Shown one piece after another: positions 24,451-32,730 of a stretch of 60,600 bases of DNA (position 1 is the stretch's first letter; each line of letters begins with the position of its first letter). Under the pieces are notes generated by a model. That model had not been told where the DNA came from, ran no database searches, and saw only the letters and a program-made list of their open reading frames with translations. Position numbers and translations under genes: made by a program. This DNA is from an uncultured Opitutia bacterium (GTDB taxonomy: Bacteria > Verrucomicrobiota > Verrucomicrobiia > Opitutales > UBA953). Location of the stretch: contig CAIWNE010000123.1 of the NCBI GenBank assembly GCA_903913915.1, positions 1 through 60,600 on the forward strand, given 5' to 3'.

Positions 24451-25515
24451 ATGCCTCCCCTTTCCCGTCGTTCCTTCCTCGCCACCGGCGCCGCCGCCTT
24501 GGCCGCCCCGAGCGTGCTTGCGCAGGCAGGCGCGACCCCCGCGCACCATGGCGAAATCGTCGGCCATGGCGAGTTCCGCTACCGCGTGGACAAGCTCTGG
24601 TGCCAGGCCGACAAGGCCAAGCACCCCGTCAAAGATTGCCATGAGATGGTCCAATCCTCCGACGGACGCCTGTTCCTGATCACCAACCTCAAACAGAACA
24701 ACGTCCTCGTCTTCGACGTCGCGGGCAAGGTGCTCGACGCCTGGAGCCTCGGCCTGAGCGCCGGCCACGGCCTCACCCTGCACCGCGAAGCCGACGGCAC
24801 GGAATACCTTTACCTCACCGACAATTCCGGGCGCGTCATCAAGGCCACGCTCGACGGAAAGTCAGTGCTCGAGCTTCCGCATGCGCAGAAATGCGGAGCC
24901 TATTCGGACAAGGAGCCCTATTCGCCGACCGAGACCGCCGTCGCGCCCAACGGCGACATCTACGTCGCGGACGGCTACGGTTCGCAATACGTGCTCCGGT
25001 TCGACCGGCACGGGAAATACCTGAGCAAGTTCGGCGGCAAGAGCACCCAACCCACGAACCCTGGCAGATTCATGCAGGCGCACGGGGTCACGCTCGACAC
25101 CCGCGGACCGGAGCCCCTGCTCGTCTGCACCGAGCGCATCCGCAACGAGTTCAACTGGTTCACCCTCGAAGGAAAGCACGTGCGCGGCGTCTACCTGCAC
25201 GGCGCGTACGTCAGCCGGGCCGTGATCGCCGGCAAGCAGCTCTACTCCGGCGTCTGCTTCGGCGCCAAGCCCGACGACACCCGCATGTGGCAGGGCCGCG
25301 GCTTCGTCACCATCCTCGACGAGCATGACCGCGTCGTCTCCAATCCCGGAGGCCAGGAACCCAGGTACGTCGAGGGGCGGCTCCAGCTCATGCTGCAGGA
25401 CCGGCCCGTCTTCAACAACTGCCACGACGTCTGCGTCGACAGCCGCGGCGACCTCTACGTCTGCCAATGGTCCAGCGGCAACGTCTACCCCGACAAACTC
25501 CATCGCCTCTCATGA
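24451..25515 (+). CDS. Tat-exported six-bladed beta-propeller (NHL-like) protein
   Basis: The 354-residue product has a twin-arginine signal (MPPLSRRSFLATGAAALAAPSVLA). The rest is NHL-type blades, visible as repeated strand-Asp-Gly patterns: GRLFLITNLKQNNVLVFDVAGKVLDAW, EYLYLTDNSGRVIKATLDGKS and GDIYVADGYGSQYVLRFDRHGKYLSKFGG. A C-terminal blade ends at GDLYVCQWSSGNVYP. It has no heme site. It lies between the DUF1553 gene (87 bases downstream of it) and the DUF1501 gene, which it overlaps by four bases (ATGA). It may be a binding subunit of that pair. No enzymatic residues can be named. Confidence 0.8.
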   Translation: MPPLSRRSFLATGAAALAAPSVLAQAGATPAHHGEIVGHGEFRYRVDKLWCQADKAKHPVKDCHEMVQSSDGRLFLITNLKQNNVLVFDVAGKVLDAWSLGLSAGHGLTLHREADGTEYLYLTDNSGRVIKATLDGKSVLELPHAQKCGAYSDKEPYSPTETAVAPNGDIYVADGYGSQYVLRFDRHGKYLSKFGGKSTQPTNPGRFMQAHGVTLDTRGPEPLLVCTERIRNEFNWFTLEGKHVRGVYLHGAYVSRAVIAGKQLYSGVCFGAKPDDTRMWQGRGFVTILDEHDRVVSNPGGQEPRYVEGRLQLMLQDRPVFNNCHDVCVDSRGDLYVCQWSSGNVYPDKLHRLS

Positions 25516-26954
25516 GCCCCGACCCGCTCGACCCCTCGCGCCGCTACTTCCTCGGCCAGTGCACCGGACTTTCGATCGGCGCCATGGCGCTGTCGACGCT
25601 TGTCGGCCGGGCCCTGGCCGCGTCCGACGCCGGCAAGCCCGGCCTACCTAACCTGCCGCACTTCGCCGCCAAGGCCAAGCGCGTCATCTTCCTCACCCAG
25701 TCCGGCGGCCCCTCGCAGATCGAACTCTTCGACGAGAAACCCGGCCTCATGAAGCTCGCCGGCACCGAGCTGCCGGAGTCCGTGCGCCGCGGGCAGCGAC
25801 TGACCACGATGACCTCGGGCCAGAAGCAGCTGATCAAACCCGCCGCGACGAAATTCGAACGCTGCGGCCAGGGCGGCCAGAGCATCGGCGAATGGCTGCC
25901 GCACCTCAAGACCGTGGCCGACGACCTCTGCGTCGTGCGGTCGATGCACACCGACCAGATCAACCACGCGCCCGCCATGACGGAGTTCCTGACCGGGCAT
26001 CAGATCCCCGGCCGACCGAGCCTCGGCGCCTGGGCGAGCTACGGGCTCGGCAGCGAAAACCGAAACCTGCCCGACTACCTCGTGCTGCTGTCGAAGATGC
26101 AACGCCCCAGCGACCAGCCGTTGTACGACCACTACTGGGGCAGCGGCTTCCTTCCCTCGCGCTACCAAGGCGTCAAGCTCCGCAGCGCCAAGGACCCCGT
26201 CCTCTACCTGCGCGATCCCGACGGCCTTCCGCGCGAACTGCGCCGCGACATGCTCGACGGACTCGGCGCCCTCAACCAGCAGGCCCTCGAGCGCAGCGGC
26301 GACCCCGAGATCTCGACGCGCATCCGCCAATATGAGATGGCGTACCGGATGCAGGCGAGCGTGCCGGAGCTCACCGACCTCAGCGACGAGAAGGACGAAG
26401 TCTTCGAACTCTACGGACCCGACTCGCGTCGCCCCGGCAGCTACGCCGCCAACTGCATCCTCGCCCGCCGCCTGATCGAACGTGGCGTGCGTTTCGTGCA
26501 GCTCTTCCACCCCGACTGGGATCACCACAGCCGGCTCACCTCGTGGTGCACCGCGCGTTGCCGCGACACCGACCAACCCAGCGCCGCGCTGATCAAAGAC
26601 CTCAAACGACGCGGACTCCTCGAGGACACCCTCGTCGTCTGGGGAGGCGAATTCGGCCGCGGCGTCGCCGGCCAAGGCAAGTGGGACAGCCCTGAGGCAG
26701 GCCGCGACCACCATCCGCGCTGCTTCACCATGTGGATGGCCGGAGGCGGCATCAAGGCCGGCACCAGTTACGGCGAGACGGACGACTTCAGCTACAACGT
26801 CGCCAAGGACCCCGTGCACGTGCACGACCTGCACGCCACCATCCTTCACCTGATGGGCATCGACCATGAGCGCTTCACATACCGCCATCAGGGACTCGAT
26901 TTCCGCCTCACCGGAGTCGAGCCCGCGAAGGTCGTGAAAGGGATCATCGCGTAA
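25512..26954 (+). CDS. Tat-exported DUF1501 protein (sulfatase-fold), first paralogue
   Basis: The 480-residue product has a twin-arginine signal (DPSRRYFLGQCTGLSIGAMALST). The DUF1501 domain has an alkaline phosphatase/sulfatase-like fold and its hallmarks are present: KAKRVIFLTQSGGPSQIELFD, the MHTDQINHAPAMTEFLTG segment, LVVWGGEFGRG and DHHPRCFTMWMAGGGIKAG, ending in VHDLHATILHLMGIDHERFTYRHQGLDFRLTG. In this lineage DUF1501 genes follow DUF1549/DUF1553 genes and probably form a complex with them; the reaction is unknown. It starts inside the stop of the propeller gene, so translation is coupled. Confidence 0.9.
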   Translation: MSPDPLDPSRRYFLGQCTGLSIGAMALSTLVGRALAASDAGKPGLPNLPHFAAKAKRVIFLTQSGGPSQIELFDEKPGLMKLAGTELPESVRRGQRLTTMTSGQKQLIKPAATKFERCGQGGQSIGEWLPHLKTVADDLCVVRSMHTDQINHAPAMTEFLTGHQIPGRPSLGAWASYGLGSENRNLPDYLVLLSKMQRPSDQPLYDHYWGSGFLPSRYQGVKLRSAKDPVLYLRDPDGLPRELRRDMLDGLGALNQQALERSGDPEISTRIRQYEMAYRMQASVPELTDLSDEKDEVFELYGPDSRRPGSYAANCILARRLIERGVRFVQLFHPDWDHHSRLTSWCTARCRDTDQPSAALIKDLKRRGLLEDTLVVWGGEFGRGVAGQGKWDSPEAGRDHHPRCFTMWMAGGGIKAGTSYGETDDFSYNVAKDPVHVHDLHATILHLMGIDHERFTYRHQGLDFRLTGVEPAKVVKGIIA

Positions 26955-27307
26955 ACGCGGACGGACAACGAGCCGGCAGACTGGCAAATTGACGAGGGAG
27001 CTAGCACGAGAGGCCCGGAGGCCAGAGGCTCGGTTGACCAGGACACCTCTTCAGGTCTCGGGTCTCAGCGGCCAGACATCGGGTACGGGTCCTGAACCTG
27101 TGACCTGAGGGCTGAGACCCGGGACCTGAGAATGAATCACCCCGCAGCATATATTCCGGTCTCCCTTTGAGCGCTTGGCTCACTATGTCGTGACGCGGTC
27201 CCGACCCTACCTCGACACTCCATACTCCAGGGCTTCCGCCTCCATTTCCCGCCATTTGAACAAGTGCGGTTGACGCGTGTCGAAGGGCGATAGACAACAG
27301 CTGACCC
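26955..27307. repeat. Intergenic module cluster VII (rearranged)
   Basis: 353 bases without a gene: a module A fragment (about 26973-27000), GAGGCCCGGAGGCC..GAGGCTCGGTTGACCAG (about 27009-27041), a short D (27052-27131), then only the right half of B (27144-27171, ATTCCGGTCTCCCTTTGAG) and E (27185-27211). Here the B remnant follows D, unlike other clusters. Confidence 0.65.
27052..27131. repeat. Long hairpin module D, copy 6 (internally deleted)
   Basis: Only 80 bases long. Outer arms (CAGGTCTCGGGTCTCAGC / GCTGAGACCCGGGACCTG) are intact, but the inner arms are mostly lost, leaving CGGGTACGGGTCCTGAACC at the apex. Confidence 0.7.
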
Positions 27308-30300
27308 ATGAGAACCCCCCTCTCGGCGCTGCTGGCCTTCCTGCTGGTCGCCCTTTCCCCTCTCTCCGCCCAGGACGGCTTCAAGCCGATCTTCGACGGC
27401 AAGTCCCTCACCGGCTGGGATGGCAACCCTGAGCTGTGGTCCGTCGAGGACGGCTGCCTGACCGGCAAGACCAAGGGACCGGAAACCCTGGCCTACAACC
27501 AGTTCCTCGTCTGGCGCGGCGGCGTCGTGAAGAACTTCGAACTGCGCGCCAAGATCAAGTGCTCCGCCAGCAATTCCGGCATCCAGTACCGCAGCAAGGA
27601 ACTCCCCGAGGTCGGCAAGTGGGCCGTCGGCGGCTACCAGTGCGACGTCCACCCGAACCTCGGCTACAACGGCCAGATCTACGAAGAGCGCGGGCGCGGC
27701 ATCCTCGTGGAGAACGGACAGAGCGTGGTCGTCGACGAAAAGGGCGGCAAGTGGCTCGCCGCGGAACACGACCCCGTGAAGGTCGACTATTCCGAGTGGC
27801 ACGACTACGCCATCATCGCCGAAGGCAACCACATCGTCCAGAAAGTCGACGGCAAGGTCACCATCGACCTCGTCGACCATGACGCCCAGCACCGCGCGCT
27901 CGAAGGCATCCTCGCCCTCCAGCTCCACCGCGGTCCCGCCATGATCGTGCAGTTCAAGGACGTCCTCCTGAAGGAACTGCCCGAAACCCCGCTCCTCTCC
28001 CTCGAGAAGAACCCCATCCCCAGCGACGCACAGAAGATCGAAAAGCCTGCGCCCAAGAAGAAGGCTCCGGCCAAGAAGGCCGACCCGATCGTCAAGCCCG
28101 CCACCAAGGCGTTCCTCGAGCTCGCCGCCGACGCCCCCAAGGCCGCGCCCAAGCCGAAAGCCAAGGCCGCCGCCAAGAAGCCCGACCCCAACACCGGCAA
28201 GGCCATCGGCGAGAACAAGGCCACGCCCGTCGACCGCATCAAGGTGCCCGAAGGCTTCAAGGTGGAACTCCTCTACTCCGTCCCCGGCGACGTCCAGGGC
28301 TCATGGGTCGCGCTCTGCGCCGACGACAAGGGCCGCATCTACGCCAGCGACCAGTACGGCGACCTCTATCGCTTCCCCGCCCCGGCCGCGGGCCAGCCCC
28401 TCAAGGCCGAGGACGTGAAGAAAATGCCCGTCAACATCCGCGCCATCAACGGCATGACCTGGGCCTTCGGCGCGATCTACGCCGGCGTGAACGACTATGA
28501 GAAGAAGATTCCCAGCGGATTCTACCGCCTCAGCGACAGCAAGGGCGAGGACGTCATCGACAAGGCCGAGCTACTGCGCGAATTAGAGGCCGGCAGCGAC
28601 CACGGCGTGCACAAAGTCGTCGTGACGCCCGACCAGCAGGGCTTCTACCTCGTCTGCGGCAACAACGTCGTGAAGACCGAGACCGCCGCCACCTCCCCCG
28701 TCGCGCCGCTCTGGGGCGACGACCATCTCCTGCCCCGCCTGCCCGACGGCCGCGGCCACAACCGCCACGTCCTCGCCCCCGGCGGCATCGTCTACCGCAT
28801 CAGCAAGGACGGGAAGACCTTCGAGACCTTCGCCAGCGGCTTCCGCAACATCTACGGAGCAGCCCTCAACCACGAAGGCGACCTGTTCACGTACGACGCC
28901 GACATGGAGTACGACTTCAACACCTCCTGGTACCGCCCAACGCGCGTGAACCACGTCGTCAGCGGCGGCGAATACGGCTGGCGCAACGGCGCCGGCAAGT
29001 ATCCCGAATTCTACGCCGACAACCTGCCCGCCACCCTGAACATCGGCCCCGGCTCGCCCACCGGCCTCACCTTCGGCTACGGCGCCAAGTTCCCCGCCAA
29101 GTACCAGGAGTCGCTCTTCATCCTCGAGTGGAGCTGGGGCAAGATCTACGCCGTCGACCTCAAGGCCAAGGGCGCGACATACGCGGCGACCAAGCAGGAC
29201 TTCCTCCAAGGCGCCCCCCTGCCCGTCACCGACGTCCTCATCCACCCGCAGGACGGCGCCATGTACTTCGCCATCGGCGGACGCAAGGTACAGTCGGGAC
29301 TCTACCGCGTGAGTTACGTCGGCAAGGAATCCACCGCTCCCGTCCAATACCAGGCCCCGGCGCCGTCCCCCGAAGTCGTCGCCCGCAAGGCGCTGGAAAA
29401 ATTCCACGGTCATCAGGACCCCGCCGCCGCGGACGCCGCCTGGCCCTACCTGTCCTCGCCTGACCGCTGGCTGCGCTTCTCCGCCCGCGTCGTGCTCGAG
29501 CACCAGCCCTATGCCGGCTGGAGCGAACGCGCCTTCGCCGAGAAGGACGTGACCGCCCGCCTCGAGGCGCTCCTCGCGCTGGCCCGCCAGGCCGCCGAAT
29601 GCCCTTACCACACCGCCCGCGCGGCCAAGCCCGACCCGCGCACCGGCATCGCGCCGACCAACGCCGAGCCGACCGCCCAGCAGGCCGCCCTCCGCGACCG
29701 TCTGCTCGCGTCCTTGCGCGCGACCGACTTTGCGGCGCTCACCAAGGAGCAGAAACTCCTGCACGTCCGTCTGACCGAGATCGTGCTGCACCGCTTCGGC
29801 AACCCTGACGCCGCCGCCGTCGCCGCCATCGTCGCGCAGTACGACGCCGCCTACCCGGCCGCCGACTTCGAGCTCAACTGGCTCCTCACCGAGACCCTCG
29901 GCTACCTGCAGTCGCCGAACCTCGCCGCCAAGGCCATGACGCTCGTGGCCAACGCCGGCAGCCAGGAACCCGAGATGGAGATCATGCGCAGCCTCCGCCT
30001 GCTCAAGGCCGGCTGGACGCCCGCCCTCCGCGAAGCCCAGCTCAACTGGTTCGTCAAGGCCGCCAACTACCGCGGCGGCTCCAGCTTCGGCAAGTTCGTC
30101 GAGTTCATCCGCAACGACACCCTCGCGACCTTCACGCCCGCGGAGCTGGCCCAGCATGAGAAGCTCATCGCGCTCGCCAAGAACCCGCCCGTGAAGTCGG
30201 CCTACGAGAACGTCGGCGCCATGTTCGCCGGCCGCACGCCGAAGACCTGGACGCTCGAGGAGCTCAGCGCCGCCACGCAGACCGGCCTCAAGGCCCGCGA

Positions 30301-30742
30301 CTTCGACCAGGGCAAGAAGGTGTTCAGCGCCGCCGCCTGCTTCACGTGCCACCGCTTCGGCAACGCCGGCGGCATGACCGGCCCCGACCTCACTCAGGCC
30401 GGCGGACGCTACAGCCCGCATGACTTCCTCGACCAGATCATCAACCCCAGCAAGGTGATCAACGAGCAGTTCGCGCCCGTCATCGTCACCAAGAACAACG
30501 GCGAGACCTTCACCGGCGTCATCGTGAACCTCAACGGCGACCGCGTAAGCATCAACACCGACCTGTCGGACCCCTCGCAGCAGGTCTCCATCGACCGCAA
30601 AGAAGTGAAGAGCATGGAGCTCAGCAAAGTCTCGCCCATGCCCGAAATGCTCCTGAGCATGCTTACCAAGGAGGAGATCCTCGACCTCGTGGCCTACGTC
30701 CTGAGCGGCGGCGACAGGGAGCACGCCTGGTTCAAGAAGTAA
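27308..30742 (+). CDS. DUF1080 - membrane-bound-dehydrogenase-type propeller - cytochrome c fusion
   Basis: The 1144-residue exported protein (signal MRTPLSALLAFLLVALSPLSA) joins three parts. Residues about 22-225 are DUF1080 (3-keto-disaccharide hydrolase/lyase, PF06439: FKPIFDGKSLTGWDGN, NFELRAKIKCSASNSGIQYRS). A Lys/Ala/Pro linker (about 238-305) follows. Residues about 305-680 are the 'Piru_Ver' propeller dehydrogenase domain (IKVPEGFKVELLYSVPGDVQ, FGAIYAGVND, TSWYRPTRVNHVV), with a helical HEAT-like part after it. The C-terminal heme domain has C1011-F-T-C-H1015 and the GPDLTQAGGRYSPHDFLDQI motif. DUF1080 members eliminate or hydrolyse 3-keto glycosides, so one chain could oxidise, cleave and pass electrons on. 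No NAD-binding motif is visible. Confidence 0.88.
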   Translation: MRTPLSALLAFLLVALSPLSAQDGFKPIFDGKSLTGWDGNPELWSVEDGCLTGKTKGPETLAYNQFLVWRGGVVKNFELRAKIKCSASNSGIQYRSKELPEVGKWAVGGYQCDVHPNLGYNGQIYEERGRGILVENGQSVVVDEKGGKWLAAEHDPVKVDYSEWHDYAIIAEGNHIVQKVDGKVTIDLVDHDAQHRALEGILALQLHRGPAMIVQFKDVLLKELPETPLLSLEKNPIPSDAQKIEKPAPKKKAPAKKADPIVKPATKAFLELAADAPKAAPKPKAKAAAKKPDPNTGKAIGENKATPVDRIKVPEGFKVELLYSVPGDVQGSWVALCADDKGRIYASDQYGDLYRFPAPAAGQPLKAEDVKKMPVNIRAINGMTWAFGAIYAGVNDYEKKIPSGFYRLSDSKGEDVIDKAELLRELEAGSDHGVHKVVVTPDQQGFYLVCGNNVVKTETAATSPVAPLWGDDHLLPRLPDGRGHNRHVLAPGGIVYRISKDGKTFETFASGFRNIYGAALNHEGDLFTYDADMEYDFNTSWYRPTRVNHVVSGGEYGWRNGAGKYPEFYADNLPATLNIGPGSPTGLTFGYGAKFPAKYQESLFILEWSWGKIYAVDLKAKGATYAATKQDFLQGAPLPVTDVLIHPQDGAMYFAIGGRKVQSGLYRVSYVGKESTAPVQYQAPAPSPEVVARKALEKFHGHQDPAAADAAWPYLSSPDRWLRFSARVVLEHQPYAGWSERAFAEKDVTARLEALLALARQAAECPYHTARAAKPDPRTGIAPTNAEPTAQQAALRDRLLASLRATDFAALTKEQKLLHVRLTEIVLHRFGNPDAAAVAAIVAQYDAAYPAADFELNWLLTETLGYLQSPNLAAKAMTLVANAGSQEPEMEIMRSLRLLKAGWTPALREAQLNWFVKAANYRGGSSFGKFVEFIRNDTLATFTPAELAQHEKLIALAKNPPVKSAYENVGAMFAGRTPKTWTLEELSAATQTGLKARDFDQGKKVFSAAACFTCHRFGNAGGMTGPDLTQAGGRYSPHDFLDQIINPSKVINEQFAPVIVTKNNGETFTGVIVNLNGDRVSINTDLSDPSQQVSIDRKEVKSMELSKVSPMPEMLLSMLTKEEILDLVAYVLSGGDREHAWFKK

Positions 30743-30939
30743 GGGCGGCGAAGCCGCCAGGGGGCACGTGGGCAAGGGGACACGTGGACATGGGAAACCA
30801 AAAGAGAGGCCGGGACCGAAAGGTGCCCGGTCTCTTGTTTTGGGCAGCAAAGCTTTGGGTGGCCGGTGGGAGGCATGGTCGATTCGACATCATCTATCCT
30901 TTATCCCCGCCGATTATCATCCATCTTCACCCCACCCCC
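30743..30939. repeat. Short intergenic region with hairpin, terminator and pyrimidine leader
   Basis: Directly after the stop comes GGCGGC-GAA-GCCGCC (30744-30758), then a GGCACGTGGGCAAGGGGACA segment (about 30763-30782) shared with other clusters, a terminator (30803-30842), and a leader rich in ATC/CAT triplets (30887-30939). Modules B and D are absent. Confidence 0.55.
30803..30842 (+). terminator. Intrinsic terminator
   Basis: GAGAGGCCGGGACC, loop GAAA, GGTGCCCGGTCTC, then TTGTTTTG. This is an imperfect but long stem with a T-rich tail, the best intrinsic terminator in the window. Confidence 0.75.
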
Positions 30940-32730
30940 ATGCGGCTGTCCCTCTCCTGCCTGCTGCTCCTCGTCGTCCGGCTCACCGCCGTGACCCAGC
31001 CCAACGTGGTCGTGCTGCTGGCCGACGACGCCGGATGGGGCGACTACTCCTTCAACGGCAACCATCAGCTCTCCACGCCGAACATCGACGCGATCGCCAA
31101 GGCCGGAGCGCGCTTCGACCGTTTCTTCGTCCAGCCGGTCTGCTCGCCGACCCGCTCCGAGTTCCTGACCGGCCGCTACCACCGTCGCCTCGGCGTCTAC
31201 GGCGTATCCACCGGACAGGAGCGCATGAACCTCGACGAAAAGACCTTCGCCGATTCTTTCAAGGCCGCCGGCTACGTCACCGGCATCTTCGGCAAGTGGC
31301 ACAACGGCAGCCAATGGCCGTACCATCCGCTCGCGCGCGGCTTCGACACCTTCTGGGGCTACACTTCGGGGCATTGGGGCGAATACTTCGACGCACCCCT
31401 CGAGCACAACGGCGTCATGAAGCCCTCGAAGGGCTACATCGTCGACGTCCTCACCGACAAGGCCCTCCAGTTCATCGACCGCAACAAGGGCAAGCCCTTC
31501 CTCTGCTACGTGCCCTTCACCACGCCTCATTCGCCCTTCTCGGTCCCGCCGCAGGACTGGGCCCGTTTCAAGGACAAGCCCATCGCCCAGGCCGCGACCA
31601 ATCCGAAGGACGAGGAAGCCGATGCGACCCGCTGCGTGTGGGCCATGCTGGAGAACCAGGACCGCAACGTCGGACGTATCCTCGCCAAGCTCAAGGAACT
31701 GAACCTCGTAGACGACACCATCGTCGTCTACTTCTCGGACAACGGACCGAACACCTCGCGCTGGAACGGGGGCATGAAAGGCAAGAAAGGCATGACGGAC
31801 GAAGGCGGCGTGCGCTCGCCGCTGTTCATCCGCTGGCCCGGCAAGATCGCGGCTGATTCGCAGGTGAAGCCCATCGCCGGGGCCATCGACCTTAGTCCGA
31901 CGCTACATGCCCTCGCCGGCGTGAAGCGCGTCGGCGACAAGCCGCTCGACGGACGCGACCTCACTCCGCTGCTCCTCAAGGGACCCCATGCCGACTGGGC
32001 GCCGCGCCACCTCTTCAACACGTGGGGCAACAATGTCAGCGTACGCACCGAGACCCACCGCCTCGACAACGCCGGCAACCTCTACGACATGATCGCCGAC
32101 CCAGGCCAGACCGCTCCCATCCAGAAACAGCAACCCGAACTTGCCCGCCAGCTCGCCACCGAAGCGGCCGCCTGGCGCAAGGAGATGGGCATCGCGCCCG
32201 CCACGGGCAGCAAGGGCAAAGGCGCCAACGGCCCCGGCAACGCCGTCGACCCTCGGCCGCTATCCATCGGTTTCCGGGAGTTCCCGGTCACCATGCTGCC
32301 CGCCCGCGACGGTGAGCCACGCGGCGAGATGCGTCGCAGCGCCAAGGCGCCGAACTCCTCCTACTTCGTGAACTGGACCAAGCCCACCGACTCCGCCGTA
32401 TGGAACGTCGAGGTCGTGACCGCGGGAACCTATGTGGTGACGCTAGACTACGCCTGCCCCGTCGCGGACGTCGGCTCGACGCTCGAACTCTCCTTCGAGG
32501 GCACGATCCTCAAAGGCAAGGTCTCCGCAGGCTGGGATCCGCCCCTCATCACCGACCAGGACGTCGTCCCGCGCGACGCGCATGGCGAATCGCTGATGAA
32601 ACCCTTCCACACCATGACCCTCGGCGAAGTGAAGTTCGAACCCGGCAAAGGCGAACTGAAACTCCGCGCCACCGACATCCCCGGCAAAACCGTCATGGAA
32701 CTACGCCGCATCACCCTGACCCTCAGATGA
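30940..32730 (+). CDS. Secreted type I sulfatase with C-terminal beta-sandwich
   Basis: The 596-residue arylsulfatase-type enzyme has a short signal (MRLSLSCLLLLVVRLTAVT). Features: metal-binding NVVVLLADDAGWGDYSFNG, formylglycine motif C68-S-P-T-R, FGKWHNGSQWPYHP and VVYFSDNGPNTSRWNGGMKGKKG. After residue about 455 a Gly/Pro linker leads to a beta-sandwich (about 475-596, WNVEVVTAGTYVVTLDYACP .. ELKLRATDIPGK) resembling the carbohydrate-binding tail of many verrucomicrobial sulfatases. I chose the ATG at 30940, which opens the signal peptide; an in-frame upstream ATG at 30784 precedes the terminator. Its stop overlaps the next start (ATGA), coupling it to an oxidase-like gene. Confidence 0.92.
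   Translation: MRLSLSCLLLLVVRLTAVTQPNVVVLLADDAGWGDYSFNGNHQLSTPNIDAIAKAGARFDRFFVQPVCSPTRSEFLTGRYHRRLGVYGVSTGQERMNLDEKTFADSFKAAGYVTGIFGKWHNGSQWPYHPLARGFDTFWGYTSGHWGEYFDAPLEHNGVMKPSKGYIVDVLTDKALQFIDRNKGKPFLCYVPFTTPHSPFSVPPQDWARFKDKPIAQAATNPKDEEADATRCVWAMLENQDRNVGRILAKLKELNLVDDTIVVYFSDNGPNTSRWNGGMKGKKGMTDEGGVRSPLFIRWPGKIAADSQVKPIAGAIDLSPTLHALAGVKRVGDKPLDGRDLTPLLLKGPHADWAPRHLFNTWGNNVSVRTETHRLDNAGNLYDMIADPGQTAPIQKQQPELARQLATEAAAWRKEMGIAPATGSKGKGANGPGNAVDPRPLSIGFREFPVTMLPARDGEPRGEMRRSAKAPNSSYFVNWTKPTDSAVWNVEVVTAGTYVVTLDYACPVADVGSTLELSFEGTILKGKVSAGWDPPLITDQDVVPRDAHGESLMKPFHTMTLGEVKFEPGKGELKLRATDIPGKTVMELRRITLTLR

Noticed and set aside
30784-30939. Upstream start for the 30940 sulfatase
   Set aside because: It would translate through the terminator hairpin at 30803-30842, and the signal peptide begins only at 30940.
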